64,000 bases of DNA from Paenibacillus turpanensis (GCF_011421635.1 NZ_WTLI01000008.1:151347-215346); one strand, 5' to 3'. Positions 1 through 8,480 are shown, counted from the first letter of the stretch. The notes: generated by a model not told the origin, from the sequence alone. Made by a program: numbers and translations.

Positions 1-940
1 AGAAGATCGTCCATGAGCGCAGCCACTCTGCGTTCCGTTCATTGAACGGAGCAAGCCGCATCCCCATCGCGAGCAGGTTCTGCACATAGGTCCCGAAGGT
101 AGTTGTGAAAAGATCCATGAGGAAAATCGTCGGACCCAAAAACAGGAACAATACAAACAAAAGAAGTGCGAGCACCATATTGGCATTACTTAAGTACTTA
201 ATCCCCTTTTCGACCCCTGTGCTCGCTGAAAGAATGAACAAGACGGTAACCACTGCCACGATGGTTAATTGAGTAATGAAATTATTTGGAATGCCCAGCA
301 CATAGCTTAGCCCGCCATTAATTTGCGCAGCGCCAAGGCCAAGAGAGGCGGCAACACCGAAGATCGTAGCAAAGACAGCGGTCATATCGACGATTGTGCC
401 AAGGGATCCTTTCACCCGATCGCCAAGCAGCGGATACAAGGTTGCACTCATGAGCCCCGGCACACCCTTACGGAACTTATAATAGGCAAGCGCAAGTGCA
501 ATGGTGGCATAGATGGCCCATGCATGAAAGCCCCAGTGCAAATACGTATACTGCAAAGCGAGCTTGGCGCTTTCGTTCGTTCGGGCTGCACCGACCGGAG
601 GGTTGGCATAATGAGAAATCGGCTCAGATACGCCGAAAAATAGCAGCCCGATCCCCATCCCGGCGCTAAACAGCATGGCAAACCAAGTGGAGCGCTTGAA
701 CTCCGGCTTGTCGTCATCCTTCCCCAATTTGATTTTGCCGTACTTGCTGAAAATCAAAAAAATCGCGAAAAAAAGAAAGAATGTCGCGGTCAGCTGATAA
801 AACCAGCCGAATCGGATTAAGAAGAACGATTGCAGCACATTCATGCTTTGGATAAGCTGCTTCGGCCAAATCGCTCCCCACATGACAAAGATTATGGATA
901 CGACTATAGAAATCCAAAAGACGCGGGAAACCTTCCCCAT
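1..940 (-). CDS. BCCT-family glycine betaine/choline-type transporter (partial)
   Basis: Sodium- or proton-coupled uptake of a quaternary ammonium compatible solute (betaine, choline or carnitine type) across the cytoplasmic membrane. The gene runs off the left edge, so only about 313 N-terminal codons are present. I translated it from an ATG at 938-940, behind a strong AAAGGAGGAGG site at 949-959. The reading has a first membrane segment right after the start, a glycine-rich GMGIG motif followed by FFGVSEP near residue 95, and the BCCT-type LHWGFHAWAIY segment near residue 133. These are the usual BCCT Na+/substrate motifs. It is divergent from the UPF0316 gene, so both are probably driven from the ~140-base gap. 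Family is clear; the substrate is not determined by what is visible. Confidence 0.93.
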   Translation of the reverse strand, partial: MGKVSRVFWISIVVSIIFVMWGAIWPKQLIQSMNVLQSFFLIRFGWFYQLTATFFLFFAIFLIFSKYGKIKLGKDDDKPEFKRSTWFAMLFSAGMGIGLLFFGVSEPISHYANPPVGAARTNESAKLALQYTYLHWGFHAWAIYATIALALAYYKFRKGVPGLMSATLYPLLGDRVKGSLGTIVDMTAVFATIFGVAASLGLGAAQINGGLSYVLGIPNNFITQLTIVAVVTVLFILSASTGVEKGIKYLSNANMVLALLLFVLFLFLGPTIFLMDLFTTTFGTYVQNLLAMGMRLAPFNERNAEWLRSWTIF

Positions 941-1078
941 ACCGAAAACCTCCTCCTTTGCAAACATTATCCCAATCCATGCATTGGATTATGTAAGTTC
1001 GTCATTATCATCCGCGAATGGTTAGGATAATTTGCCGCACTCGGAACACTCTATTTTAGGTAAAGGAGGAAGCGGGCC

Positions 1079-1594
1079 ATGATAAAAATTTTACTTGCAA
1101 TCTTCGGGATCCAAATCGTTTACGTAACTGCGTTTACGCTGCGGATGATATTGACCCTAAAAGGGTTAAAATACATCGCTGCCGCAATCAGCACCTTTGA
1201 AATTACGGTGTATGTGCTGGGGCTAAATATGGTGCTGCAGTATTTAAATCATTGGTCGAGCTTGACCGTATATGCTCTTGGTTATGCGCTCGGCATTATT
1301 ATCGGCGCATGGATCGAAGAAAAGATCGCACTCGGTTATGTCACCTTAAAAGTAATCAGCCAGCAGATGAATGGACACATAGAGAAGGCTTTGCGGCAAA
1401 AAGGGTACGGTGTGACCTCGTGGGTCGGCTCTGGACGGGATGGCGAGCGTTCGGTGATGGAAATTTTGGCGAAGCGGAAAAACCACGAGAAATTGTATCG
1501 TCTGATTTTGGAGGTGGATCCGAAAGCGTTTGTGATCACGATTGAACCGCGGCATTTTCACGGCGGATTTTGGACGAGCGTCATCAAGCGCTGA
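1079..1594 (+). CDS. UPF0316 membrane protein (DUF2179 C-terminal domain)
   Basis: 171-residue membrane protein. Three hydrophobic segments fill residues 1-85 and include GYALGIIIGAWIEEKIALGY. A soluble C-terminal half follows (about residues 90-170) with the VTSWVGSGRDGERS and PKAFVITIEPR patterns of DUF2179. This matches the conserved Bacillales UPF0316 family (B. subtilis YebE type) in length and layout. The biochemical role is unknown. An AAAGGAGGAAG site ends about 8 bases before the ATG. The gene is divergent from the BCCT transporter and is followed after about 65 bases by the small YjzC gene, with no terminator visible between them. Confidence 0.85.
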   Translation: MIKILLAIFGIQIVYVTAFTLRMILTLKGLKYIAAAISTFEITVYVLGLNMVLQYLNHWSSLTVYALGYALGIIIGAWIEEKIALGYVTLKVISQQMNGHIEKALRQKGYGVTSWVGSGRDGERSVMEILAKRKNHEKLYRLILEVDPKAFVITIEPRHFHGGFWTSVIKR

Positions 1595-1658
1595 TTTCCG
1601 GGGGCTGAGGAATAACCTGCCGTTGGCGGGGGAACGTTTTGCTTTGGAGGTGACAACA

Positions 1659-1820
1659 ATGAAAGAAGCGCGTCAAACGTACAGAAGCGGTGAACGTGCG
1701 CCGAATTCGGGGACCTTTGAAACAGTAACCGGGCGAAAAATGCAGTACCGTCAGGGAGAGCTGTTCCAAGCTTGTCCGGACACCGGCAAGGAGACGGATT
1801 GGAAGCACTGTGATGCGTAA
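1659..1820 (+). CDS. yjzC: YjzC-family small protein
   Basis: 53-residue protein starting at an ATG 7-8 bases behind TTGGAGG. I chose this start over an upstream in-frame ATG (1542) because that one lies inside the preceding UPF0316 gene, while this one has a good ribosome site. The sequence opens with YRSGERAPNSGTFETV, close to the FRPGQKAPNNGVYVE opening of B. subtilis YjzC, a small conserved Bacillales protein of unknown function. It may be co-transcribed with the genes on either side. Confidence 0.75.
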   Translation: MKEARQTYRSGERAPNSGTFETVTGRKMQYRQGELFQACPDTGKETDWKHCDA

Positions 1821-1895
1821 GACGGGGCCAATGTGATCAGCTTGGGCGCTGGTGGGCTGTAGTTCATGATCTCTTACGGGGAGGAGGAGAAGCGG

Positions 1896-2153
1896 ATGGA
1901 AGAAACGAATGTAAGGGATTCGATCATGGTTCAGGACGAGCAGGGCAATACACAGCAGTTTGAAGTGGAAGCACTGTTCGATATGGAGGAGCAGACGTAT
2001 GCGCTGCTGAAGAGCGAGGACGATATTGTATTAATGCGTGTTGTCGGCGAGGAAGACGAGGAGCAATATTTGGAAGGCATCGATAATGAGGAAGAGGCGT
2101 TGTCGATTTTGGATGCGTATCAAATTGCAGTGGAAGCGGCTCCTGCCGAGTAA
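1896..2153 (+). CDS. DUF1292 (YrzB-like) acidic protein
   Basis: 85-residue, very acidic protein. Its core reads FEVEALFDMEEQTYALL and ends with YLEGIDNEEEALSILDAYQ, the pattern of the DUF1292 family (YrzB of Bacillus). The start at 1896 follows a GGGGAGGAGGAG ribosome site by about 6 bases; an in-frame ATG at 1866 lacks such a site. Function is unknown, although family members are often encoded beside the ruvX-type gene yrrK, which is not the case here. A terminator follows 30 bases after the stop. Confidence 0.82.
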   Translation: MEETNVRDSIMVQDEQGNTQQFEVEALFDMEEQTYALLKSEDDIVLMRVVGEEDEEQYLEGIDNEEEALSILDAYQIAVEAAPAE

Positions 2154-2183
2154 GCAATCGGATCAACTAAGTACCGGTTGAAG

Positions 2184-2221
2184 AAAGCCTCCGTCAAGTA
2201 CAAACGAGACGGGGGCTTTTT
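2184..2221 (+). terminator. Rho-independent terminator after the DUF1292 gene
   Basis: Inverted repeat AAAGCCTCCGTC / GACGGGGGCTTT (one G-U pair) with a 10-base loop and a T tract. It lies between two convergent genes and ends the small-protein cluster. Confidence 0.85.
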
Positions 2222-2255
2222 GTCGGTTCATGATTATATGATGTATGTTTGAGAG

Positions 2256-2903
2256 TTAGGTTTCATCGGAAGGATAGGCGGTTTGCTTCAATCGATCCAA
2301 CGAAAGAGAGTCTTGGGGGGCGCCGAGTAAGGTTTCAAAGATTTGCAGCACCTTGCGCACGCGGTGAGACCGTTCTTCATCGTTCCATTGGAATACAGAA
2401 GGGTCAAGCCAAAATTGAAAGCCTGTCAGCATAAATTCAGCTACCAGCTGGGGCTGCTCGACTCGAAAAGTACCCTCGCGGTTGCCCTGCTCAAGCAAGG
2501 AGGCGAGCATGGGGGCGGCCTGCTTCACCATTTGAACGACCATGCGCTGATGCAGAGCAGTGTTGTTTTCATGATGCAAATACTGGAACACATCCGAGTG
2601 TCCGTTCTCCTCATCCAGCTCATGCAGGAGCAGGGAAGCGAGTTTTTGCAGGCCGGTCCGTGAATCGGACATGACGATTTCTTTCATGGGCCCCAGGATG
2701 GCATGCAGATGCCTTTCGATGAGCGCATCCGCCGCCTCTTCCTTGGACTTGAAATAATAATAGAAGGTGCCTTGGGCGACACCAATCTGCTTTACGATAT
2801 CGCTGACTGACGTTTGCTGGTAGCCTTTGGTCCCATACAGCAGCTGAGCGGCGTCTAAAATTTCATTTTTACGCTCCTCCGGGTTCTTGCTAACTCTAGG
2901 CAT
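2256..2903 (-). CDS. TetR/AcrR-family transcriptional regulator
   Basis: 215-residue one-component repressor. The N-terminal helix-turn-helix (about residues 8-55) reads EERKNEILDAAQLLYGTKGY, then TSVSDIVKQIGVAQGTFYYYFKSKEE, a typical TetR DNA-binding domain. The rest is an all-helical ligand-binding region. I chose the ATG at 2903 because GGAGGG sits 7 bases upstream; an ATG at 2918 would add MEGFL but lacks a proper spacer. It is not next to an obvious target: the convergent side holds the DUF1292 gene and the upstream side the iron regulator's 3' end. Ligand and regulon are unknown. Confidence 0.92.
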   Translation of the reverse strand: MPRVSKNPEERKNEILDAAQLLYGTKGYQQTSVSDIVKQIGVAQGTFYYYFKSKEEAADALIERHLHAILGPMKEIVMSDSRTGLQKLASLLLHELDEENGHSDVFQYLHHENNTALHQRMVVQMVKQAAPMLASLLEQGNREGTFRVEQPQLVAEFMLTGFQFWLDPSVFQWNDEERSHRVRKVLQIFETLLGAPQDSLSLDRLKQTAYPSDET

Positions 2904-2991
2904 GAGAAAGCCCTCCATTCCTCTCTACTTATTAAATCAGCGGCGGAGGCTCTCCGTCAAATTCTTACATCGATGGCGCCTTATACGTTCG

Positions 2992-4629
2992 TTATTGATA
3001 CTTGGAAAAATACCGCACGCATTCCCGGATCGTATATTCCCGGCCAATCGGACCCCACGCATCCCATTCCCTGCTGTCCGGGACGTACACCTGATTCGTG
3101 TACACGGCTTGCAGCCCCTGCCAAAGCGGATTGCGCTGCAGCGCCGACAACGCGGAGGCATCGCTCCACAATACGAGAATCCGCTCCGGATCCAAGGAAA
3201 CCAAATCGAGAAAAGCATCCTCCCGGTAGGAATATCCGGGCGATAAGTCATGCGGCTGAAAGCCGAGCTTTTGAAACAGCAGATCCATCATTGCATGGGA
3301 AGAGCCGTCGTAGAGCCGAAAATGCTCTTTGGTGACGCGGATGACGGCCCAGCGCCCTTTGCGGGTAAAGGAGGACAGGGCATCGCGGCCTGTCCGTTCC
3401 ACCTGCCCGATGCGGGCGACGATCGACTCGGCCGCCGCCTCCTGACCCACTTTTTCCGACAAGGTTGCCAGGTAGTCGCTCCAATTCGGATGGTCATCGA
3501 TGAATACCGTCCCGGAATAGCGGTCCCACTGCTTGTCGTAGGGGTTGTGCCGGAAGCTCATTTTCAGCGTCATATCGGGCTCCAGCTTGGCTACCTCGCT
3601 CCAAGGGATATGACGCTCCGCATTCAGTGGAATCGTTTCGCCAAGCTGGCTGCGCAAATAGCTGGGGAAGCCTCCCTCGAAATGGCTGGGAAACGCGGGA
3701 GCGGCAATCGGCGGAATGCCGAGAGCAACCAAGTGGTCCTGCAGAAAGATGTTGCTGACCACGGCGATTCTTTTTTTATGACGCTTCCGGTATAGGGTCG
3801 GCGATACGCCCTCGTTCTGCTTGAATACGCGGCTGAAATACAGCTCGTCCTGAAAGCCGACGCTGCGTGCTACCTCCTTCAGGCTGCGGCTCGGCTGTGC
3901 GAGCAGCTCCTTCGCATGCTGGATGCGCAGGCTGGATAAATAGCCGCCCGGCGTCAGTCCGGTTGCACGCTTAAATGCGCGGCAGTAGGAGCTTGGCGTC
4001 AGTCCGGCCAGCTGTGGAAGCTCCCCGAGGGGAATCGGCTTCATATAGTTTTGCTTCATAAATTCAAGCGTTCGTTCCACGGGGCCGGCATCCGAGCTGC
4101 TGTATTGCGACGCCGCCTCCTGCAGAAGATCGAGCAGCTTATACAACAGCTTTTGCTCATAAAAGGACATCGCCGTGGTCCCAGTGAGATTTCGCGAGCG
4201 GGGATGGAGGCGGAGCAGCTGCTCCAGCACGGAATTGATCCGAGCGCGACGGGAGGCGGGGGTCGTCATACTTTGGTTAGGCAGAAAAGGCAGGCTTGCG
4301 GGCTCCGGAAATTCGGATTGTGCTTCTGTCTTCCTGCTGGTAATTAGATAATCAGGTGAAAGGCGCAGCCCGAAATAATGAATGAAATAAAGAGACAAGG
4401 GCTGGGTGCCGCTGGATGCCAGCGCGACCCGCATCGCGGGAGTGACCGACACAAAGCTTCCCGGCGACAGGTCATGGATGCGTCCGCTCAGCTGAATGGT
4501 ACCGGAGCCCCGGACAACGTAGACGAGTGTGCTGCGTTCCGCGATATATGTCCGAAGCCGGAAGTCCGGTGCATAATCATGCTGCTTGATAGAGGTGATG
4601 AAAAAAGAAACGTAGGGTGCGCTGTCCAT
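2992..4629 (-). CDS. AraC-family regulator with C-terminal siderophore-binding domain (Btr-like)
   Basis: 545-residue activator of iron-siderophore uptake. There are three parts: an N-terminal cupin-like AraC sensor region (residues 1-170); two AraC helix-turn-helix motifs (about 184-285, with LAGLTPSSYCRAFKRATGL and VARSVGFQDELYFSRVFKQ); and a periplasmic-binding-protein-like domain (about 290-545, starting RIAVVSNIFLQDHLVALGI). This layout is that of B. subtilis Btr, which senses bacillibactin inside the cell and activates feuABC. The gene is divergent from two siderophore permease genes and its start is about 30 bases from a near-perfect Fur box, so it is likely iron-repressed and activates the neighbouring operon. 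The actual siderophore is unknown. Confidence 0.93.
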   Translation of the reverse strand: MDSAPYVSFFITSIKQHDYAPDFRLRTYIAERSTLVYVVRGSGTIQLSGRIHDLSPGSFVSVTPAMRVALASSGTQPLSLYFIHYFGLRLSPDYLITSRKTEAQSEFPEPASLPFLPNQSMTTPASRRARINSVLEQLLRLHPRSRNLTGTTAMSFYEQKLLYKLLDLLQEAASQYSSSDAGPVERTLEFMKQNYMKPIPLGELPQLAGLTPSSYCRAFKRATGLTPGGYLSSLRIQHAKELLAQPSRSLKEVARSVGFQDELYFSRVFKQNEGVSPTLYRKRHKKRIAVVSNIFLQDHLVALGIPPIAAPAFPSHFEGGFPSYLRSQLGETIPLNAERHIPWSEVAKLEPDMTLKMSFRHNPYDKQWDRYSGTVFIDDHPNWSDYLATLSEKVGQEAAAESIVARIGQVERTGRDALSSFTRKGRWAVIRVTKEHFRLYDGSSHAMMDLLFQKLGFQPHDLSPGYSYREDAFLDLVSLDPERILVLWSDASALSALQRNPLWQGLQAVYTNQVYVPDSREWDAWGPIGREYTIRECVRYFSKYQ

Positions 4630-4658
4630 ATGATCCCGCCTTTGTTCGCGTCAACAAT

Positions 4659-4673
4659 TGATAACCATTATCA
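4659..4673. promoter_or_regulatory. Fur box (regulator side)
   Basis: TGATAACCATTATCA matches the Bacillus Fur consensus TGATAATNATTATCA at all defined positions but one (a C replaces T at position 7). It lies 30 bases upstream of the AraC/Btr-like regulator start, in the divergent promoter region. Confidence 0.88.
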
Positions 4674-4795
4674 CTAATTATAAAAAAGGATGGGCCAGGA
4701 AGCAACGTTTGATCGGGGAAAGGGACAATATTGTCCATAATAAAAAGGCAATGTGATGTATAGAAATGCGTCAAGGGCTAGTTTATCATTGGTAA

Positions 4796-4810
4796 TGATA
4801 ATTGTTATCA
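4796..4810. promoter_or_regulatory. Fur box (transporter side)
   Basis: TGATAATTGTTATCA differs from the Fur consensus at one position. The preceding bases (TTATCATTGGTAATGATAA, 4784-4802) add an overlapping half-site, suggesting cooperative Fur binding. It is about 75 bases upstream of the first permease start. An in-frame TTG at 4802 falls inside this operator, a reason to reject it as the start. Confidence 0.9.
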
Positions 4811-4885
4811 ATTAGAAAAAGGGCGGTACATCGACGGGGTCGGAGGTGGACGAAGAAACACGCACGCTTAGGGGGAACAGGTCGA

Positions 4886-5893
4886 GTGAATCGTTTGCAT
4901 AGCAGCAAGGCCAAAGGGCTTATGCTCATCTGCGGACTGCTGCTGCTTGCTGTTTGTATGCTGGCCAGCATGCTGCTGGGCTATCAGCGTTTTGGCATCA
5001 AGGAGCTGTGGGAAGCGGGCGTCCGCTTTAACGGCTCCGCAGAGCATCTGCTCCTCCGCACGGTACGGCTGCCGACGACGCTGATCGGAGCGGCGGTCGG
5101 GGCAAGTTTGGCCGTCGCCGGAGCGTTGATGCAGACGCTGAGCAAAAATCCGCTCGCGTCGCCCTCGGTGCTGGGCATCAACGCGGGAGCGGTATTGATG
5201 ATCGCGATCGTACTCGCGGCCACCGGAGCGGATTTGTCCAGCGGACAGCTGATCTGGTTTGCCTTTGCCGGCGCAGGAGTGACCGCCGTCTTTGTCTCGG
5301 CCCTTGGAGCGGCCGGGAGCAGGGGCTTTGAGCCGGTCAAGCTGACGCTGGCGGGAGCGGCGGTTGCCGCGTTCGCTTCGGCGATCACCTCCGGCTTGAT
5401 GCTCCTGAACGAGGAGTCGCTGCAGGAGACGCTGTTCTGGCTTGTCGGCTCCGTCTCGGGGAGAAAGCTGGAGCATTTGAGTGCAGTAGCGCCTTATTTA
5501 GGCGTAGGTCTGGTGGCGGCGCTGCTGCTCGCGAGGTCGCTCAATGTGATGGGGATGGACGATGACATCGCCAAATCGCTTGGGCAGTGGACGTCGCTGG
5601 CCAAGGGCGCTGTAATCGCAGTCGTCATCGTCTTGGCCGGCGGTTCGGTTGCCTTGGCCGGGCCGATTGCGTTTGTCGGCTTAATCGTGCCTCATATTTG
5701 CCGATACCTTGTCGGAAGCGATCACCGCTGGCTGCTGCCGTACTGCGCCGTTGCCGGGGCGATCCTGCTGGTGGCTGCGGACACAGCCTCGCGCTTCCTT
5801 CTTATGCCGAAGGAAGTCCCTGTCGGCGTGACGACAGCGCTGCTCGGCGTTCCCTTCCTCATTTATTTGTCGAGGAGGAGGATGCACGAATGA
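4886..5893 (+). CDS. Iron-siderophore ABC transporter permease 1 (FecCD/BtuC family)
   Basis: 335-residue polytopic permease of the FecCD family for ferric-siderophore import. I chose the GTG at 4886, behind AGGGGG, because it gives the usual ~335-residue length and avoids starting within the Fur box. Family signatures: TVRLPTTLIGAAVGASLAVAG near the first third, QTLSKNPLASPSVLGINAGA just after, and near the C terminus GPIAFVGLIVPHICR with DTASR, the region that contacts the ATPase. About ten membrane segments are evident. The stop overlaps the next permease's ATG (ATGA), implying translational coupling. Iron control is expected from the Fur box and the AraC regulator. Substrate is not readable from sequence. 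Confidence 0.93.
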   Translation: MNRLHSSKAKGLMLICGLLLLAVCMLASMLLGYQRFGIKELWEAGVRFNGSAEHLLLRTVRLPTTLIGAAVGASLAVAGALMQTLSKNPLASPSVLGINAGAVLMIAIVLAATGADLSSGQLIWFAFAGAGVTAVFVSALGAAGSRGFEPVKLTLAGAAVAAFASAITSGLMLLNEESLQETLFWLVGSVSGRKLEHLSAVAPYLGVGLVAALLLARSLNVMGMDDDIAKSLGQWTSLAKGAVIAVVIVLAGGSVALAGPIAFVGLIVPHICRYLVGSDHRWLLPYCAVAGAILLVAADTASRFLLMPKEVPVGVTTALLGVPFLIYLSRRRMHE

Positions 5894-6909
5894 AGCAGGG
5901 CCTAATGGGATTACGAAGGCCGGCAGCTGCAGCGGCAGGGCTGGGGTTGGCGCTGCTTGCTGTCTTATTCGCACTGATCGTCGTCAGCGCTTCGACGGGG
6001 ACAACGCGGATTCCGTTCTTGGAAGCAGCGGCTGTGCTGCTGGGGGGCGGGGATGAAGCCCAGCGGATGATCATTTTTAACCTGCGGCTGCCGAGAACGC
6101 TCGCAGCCGTGCTGGTCGGCTCGGCGTTGGCCGTTTCCGGGGCACTGATGCAGGGTGTGTTCCGCAATCCGCTGGCTTCGCCGGATCTGATGGGAGTCAG
6201 CGGCGGAGCCTCGGTGCTGGTCGTGGGCTTCTTGACCGTGACGGCAAGCAGATACAGCATTCATCTGCTGCCGTTCATCGCGGTATGCGGCGCGTTTGGT
6301 GCAGCGGCTATGATCTATGCGCTGGCTTGGAAACGAGGCGTCGGCACCTTCCGCCTGCTGCTGATCGGCGTCGGCGTATCGACAGCCGCCTCTGCACTGA
6401 CGACCTTTCTGCTTATTAGCGGGCCGGCTTATATGGCTTCCCAGGTGCTGAACTGGCTGACGGGAACGTTATACGGCACCTCGAAGGAATATGTCTGGAC
6501 CCTGCTGCCTTGGGCAGCGGTATTTATCCCGGCGGCATGGGCGATGTCCCGCCATTTGAACGTATTGGCGCTTGGCGACGCCACCGCTGTAGGACTGGGC
6601 AGCGCGGTCAACCGGACGCGCTTGCTGCTGCTGTTCTTCAGCGTGGCCTTGGCCGGGGCCTCGGTTGGAATTGCGGGCAATGTCTCCTTCGTAGGGCTCA
6701 TTGCCCCCCATATGGCGCGAAGCTTGGTCGGGAACAACCACGCGAGGATGATTCCAATCAGCGCTTTGCTCGGCGCGCTGCTGCTTGTATTGGCCGATTT
6801 GGCCGGCCGCACGCTGTTTTCGCCTTATGATTTGCCGGCGGGCATCTTTACGGCCGCCTTCGGCGCACCGTTTTTCTTTTACCTTTTATACAAGAGAAAG
6901 GGAAGGTAA
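5890..6909 (+). CDS. Iron-siderophore ABC transporter permease 2 (FecCD/BtuC family)
   Basis: 339-residue FecCD-type permease forming the second half of the membrane channel. The ATG at 5890 overlaps the previous stop as ATGA and has GAGGAGG 7 bases upstream; a longer in-frame reading from 5587 would run inside the previous gene and is rejected. Signatures: LRLPRTLAAVLVGSALAVSG, GVFRNPLASPDLMGVSGGA, and GNVSFVGLIAPHMAR with DLAGR near the end. The binding lipoprotein gene follows after 65 bases. No ATP-binding subunit is encoded nearby, as in the B. subtilis feu and yfiYZ systems that share the ATPase YusV. Confidence 0.93.
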   Translation: MKQGLMGLRRPAAAAAGLGLALLAVLFALIVVSASTGTTRIPFLEAAAVLLGGGDEAQRMIIFNLRLPRTLAAVLVGSALAVSGALMQGVFRNPLASPDLMGVSGGASVLVVGFLTVTASRYSIHLLPFIAVCGAFGAAAMIYALAWKRGVGTFRLLLIGVGVSTAASALTTFLLISGPAYMASQVLNWLTGTLYGTSKEYVWTLLPWAAVFIPAAWAMSRHLNVLALGDATAVGLGSAVNRTRLLLLFFSVALAGASVGIAGNVSFVGLIAPHMARSLVGNNHARMIPISALLGALLLVLADLAGRTLFSPYDLPAGIFTAAFGAPFFFYLLYKRKGR

Positions 6910-6974
6910 GAGGCGCATTAGAATGTAGGAAGAGGATCGACAAACATTACATTACATAAAGGGAGAGAGCTTTC

Positions 6975-8000
6975 ATGGTACGCACTAAAAAGAATTCGTC
7001 ATGGTTATCGTTCAGCATGCTTCTCGTTATCGTATTTTCACTGGTGCTGTCCGCTTGCGGTCAGCCGGAAACAACAAAAACACCGGCCGGGGAAGGCGCA
7101 GCGAAGCAGGGAGAGAGTGCGGCTCCGAAGGAGCAGACACCGCCAGCGGAGACGAAGCGCGTCGTTAAGCACAGCATGGGCGAAACGGAGCTGACCGGTA
7201 CGCCGAAGCGTGTGGTCGTGCTGACACAGGAAGGAACGGAAGCGGTGCTTGAGCTTGGCGTAAAGCCGGTGGGCGCGGTGAATTCCGGGCTGGGCGACAC
7301 ATGGTTCCCGCATATCGCCAGCGAAATGCAGGGCGTAACGGAGCTGGGTGACGAGGCGCAGCCGAACCTCGAGCTGATCGTCAGCCTGAAGCCGGATCTG
7401 ATTTTGGGCAACAAGGTGCGTCATGAAAAAATTTATAACCAGCTGAAGGATATCGCTCCAACGGTGCTTTCGGCAGACCTAGCCGGCAAATGGAAGGAAA
7501 ACTTCAACCTGTATGCGGAAGCCTTGAACAAGAAGCAGGAAGGCGAAAAGGCGATGGCCGCTTACGATGCGAAGATCAAGGAAGCGAAGGATAAGCTTGG
7601 CGCGAAGACGGCAAAGCAGGTTTCGATCGTCCGCTTCCTGCCGAATGCGGTTCGCATTTACCAGAAAGATACGTTCGCGGGTGTGATTTTGAAGGATATC
7701 GGCTTTGCTCGCCCTGCGGCACAGGATAAGGACCAGTTCATGGAAGTCATTACGAAGGAACGAATCGCCGATATGGATGGCGATATCATGTTCTACTTCA
7801 ATGCGGATTATGATGAGAAAAAAGGCGGAACGAAAAACCAAGAGGAATGGATGAAGGATCCGCTTTACACCAACCTGAAGGTTGCTAAAAACAACATGGC
7901 GTTTAAGGTGGACGAGGTGACTTGGAACCTTTCCGGAGGAATTAAATCGGCAAAGATGCTGGTTGACGAGGTTGTAAAGTACGGCGAGAAGCTGAAGTAG
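6975..8000 (+). CDS. Iron-siderophore ABC transporter substrate-binding lipoprotein
   Basis: 341-residue secreted lipoprotein that should capture a ferric siderophore and deliver it to the two permeases upstream. A signal peptide ends in a lipobox LSAC near residue 27, followed by a Gln/Glu/Pro-rich spacer. The mature domain has the class III binding-protein pattern: GTPKRVVVLTQEGTEAVLELG, then LELIVSLKPDLILGNK, a long backbone helix (EGEKAMAAYDAKIKEAKDK), and a C-terminal lobe. It resembles FhuD/YfiY-type hydroxamate or citrate-hydroxamate binders, but ligand specificity cannot be read by eye. A GGGAGAGAG site precedes the ATG, and a terminator follows. Confidence 0.93.
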   Translation: MVRTKKNSSWLSFSMLLVIVFSLVLSACGQPETTKTPAGEGAAKQGESAAPKEQTPPAETKRVVKHSMGETELTGTPKRVVVLTQEGTEAVLELGVKPVGAVNSGLGDTWFPHIASEMQGVTELGDEAQPNLELIVSLKPDLILGNKVRHEKIYNQLKDIAPTVLSADLAGKWKENFNLYAEALNKKQEGEKAMAAYDAKIKEAKDKLGAKTAKQVSIVRFLPNAVRIYQKDTFAGVILKDIGFARPAAQDKDQFMEVITKERIADMDGDIMFYFNADYDEKKGGTKNQEEWMKDPLYTNLKVAKNNMAFKVDEVTWNLSGGIKSAKMLVDEVVKYGEKLK

Positions 8001-8041
8001 AGAAACGTTGTTTTTATATGGGTAATAAGGCTGTAAATCTT

Positions 8042-8085
8042 GGCGCTGTGGAGCATTGTAAAATGCTTTCACGGCGTCTTTTTCA
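8042..8085 (+). terminator. Terminator after the siderophore-binding lipoprotein
   Basis: Long hairpin GGCGCTGTGGAGCATT / AATGCTTTCACGGCGTC with a GTAA loop and several G-U pairs, followed by a T tract. Confidence 0.75.
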
Positions 8086-8260
8086 TGTCTCGTAGTTGCA
8101 GAAGGGCAGCGATGGTAATGGTGGTTAATGACATTAAATACATCAAACTAGGTGGAAAAACGAGATATATGAAGTAATGTTGAGTATATAGGTTTTTTTC
8201 AGGGGGTTTTCGGTAAGGGTAGCTGGAGGGAGGGAAATGCTAAGCAACCACTATATTTTA

Positions 8261-8269
8261 TGGTATAAT
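8261..8269 (+). promoter_or_regulatory. Extended -10 promoter
   Basis: TGGTATAAT is a perfect extended -10 (TGnTATAAT) without a clear -35. It lies upstream of the truncated MBL-fold frame and the cupin gene, and probably transcribes the cupin gene today. Confidence 0.55.
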
Positions 8270-8346
8270 TATATATTTGGTTATTGTGTCTATCTTCCCC
8301 GTGTGATAAAAAATAGTAGTCACTTTTGTAAGATCGAAGCTGCTGT

Positions 8347-8475
8347 ATGGAGGAAGCCAATCGCTCGCTCCGCAAGTTTCTGGATTACGAGCTTGAGACG
8401 GTAATTTGTTATCATGGCGGCCGAGCGGATCAGGATGCTGCCGGACAGATTAGAAAGTTAATTAAGGAGCTGTAA
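8347..8475 (+). pseudogene. C-terminal remnant of a metallo-beta-lactamase-fold hydrolase
   Basis: A 42-codon frame reads MEEANRSLRKF, then LETVICYHGG, and ends at a TAA. The pattern (two-helix SLRKLLDY segment followed by ETVICYHGG) is the C-terminal end of YflN-type MBL-fold hydrolases, which are normally about 240-300 residues. The frame is closed by a TAA 15 bases upstream of the ATG, and none of the metal-binding HxHxDH region is present. I read this as a decayed gene whose 5' part was lost, not as a functional small gene. Confidence 0.65.
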
Positions 8476-8480
8476 CATTC

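Larger units (their letters stand above)
8001..8346. other. Gene-free stretch after the siderophore locus
   Basis: Holds the siderophore-locus terminator (8042-8085) and, at 8261-8269, an extended -10 promoter. I see no open frame with a ribosome site. Its AT-rich composition and the broken gene directly downstream suggest that this is the scar of a deletion. Confidence 0.5.

Noticed and set aside
1542..1658. Longer reading of the YjzC gene
   Set aside because: The added N terminus overlaps the UPF0316 gene in another frame and shows no similarity with YjzC.
4802..4885. Upstream TTG start of permease 1
   Set aside because: This codon lies within the Fur box and would add an Arg-rich stretch absent in FecCD proteins; the GTG at 4886 is better.
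5587..5889. Upstream in-frame extension of permease 2
   Set aside because: It would lie within permease 1 and codes for an Arg/Cys-rich, non-membrane sequence. The ATGA start is clear.
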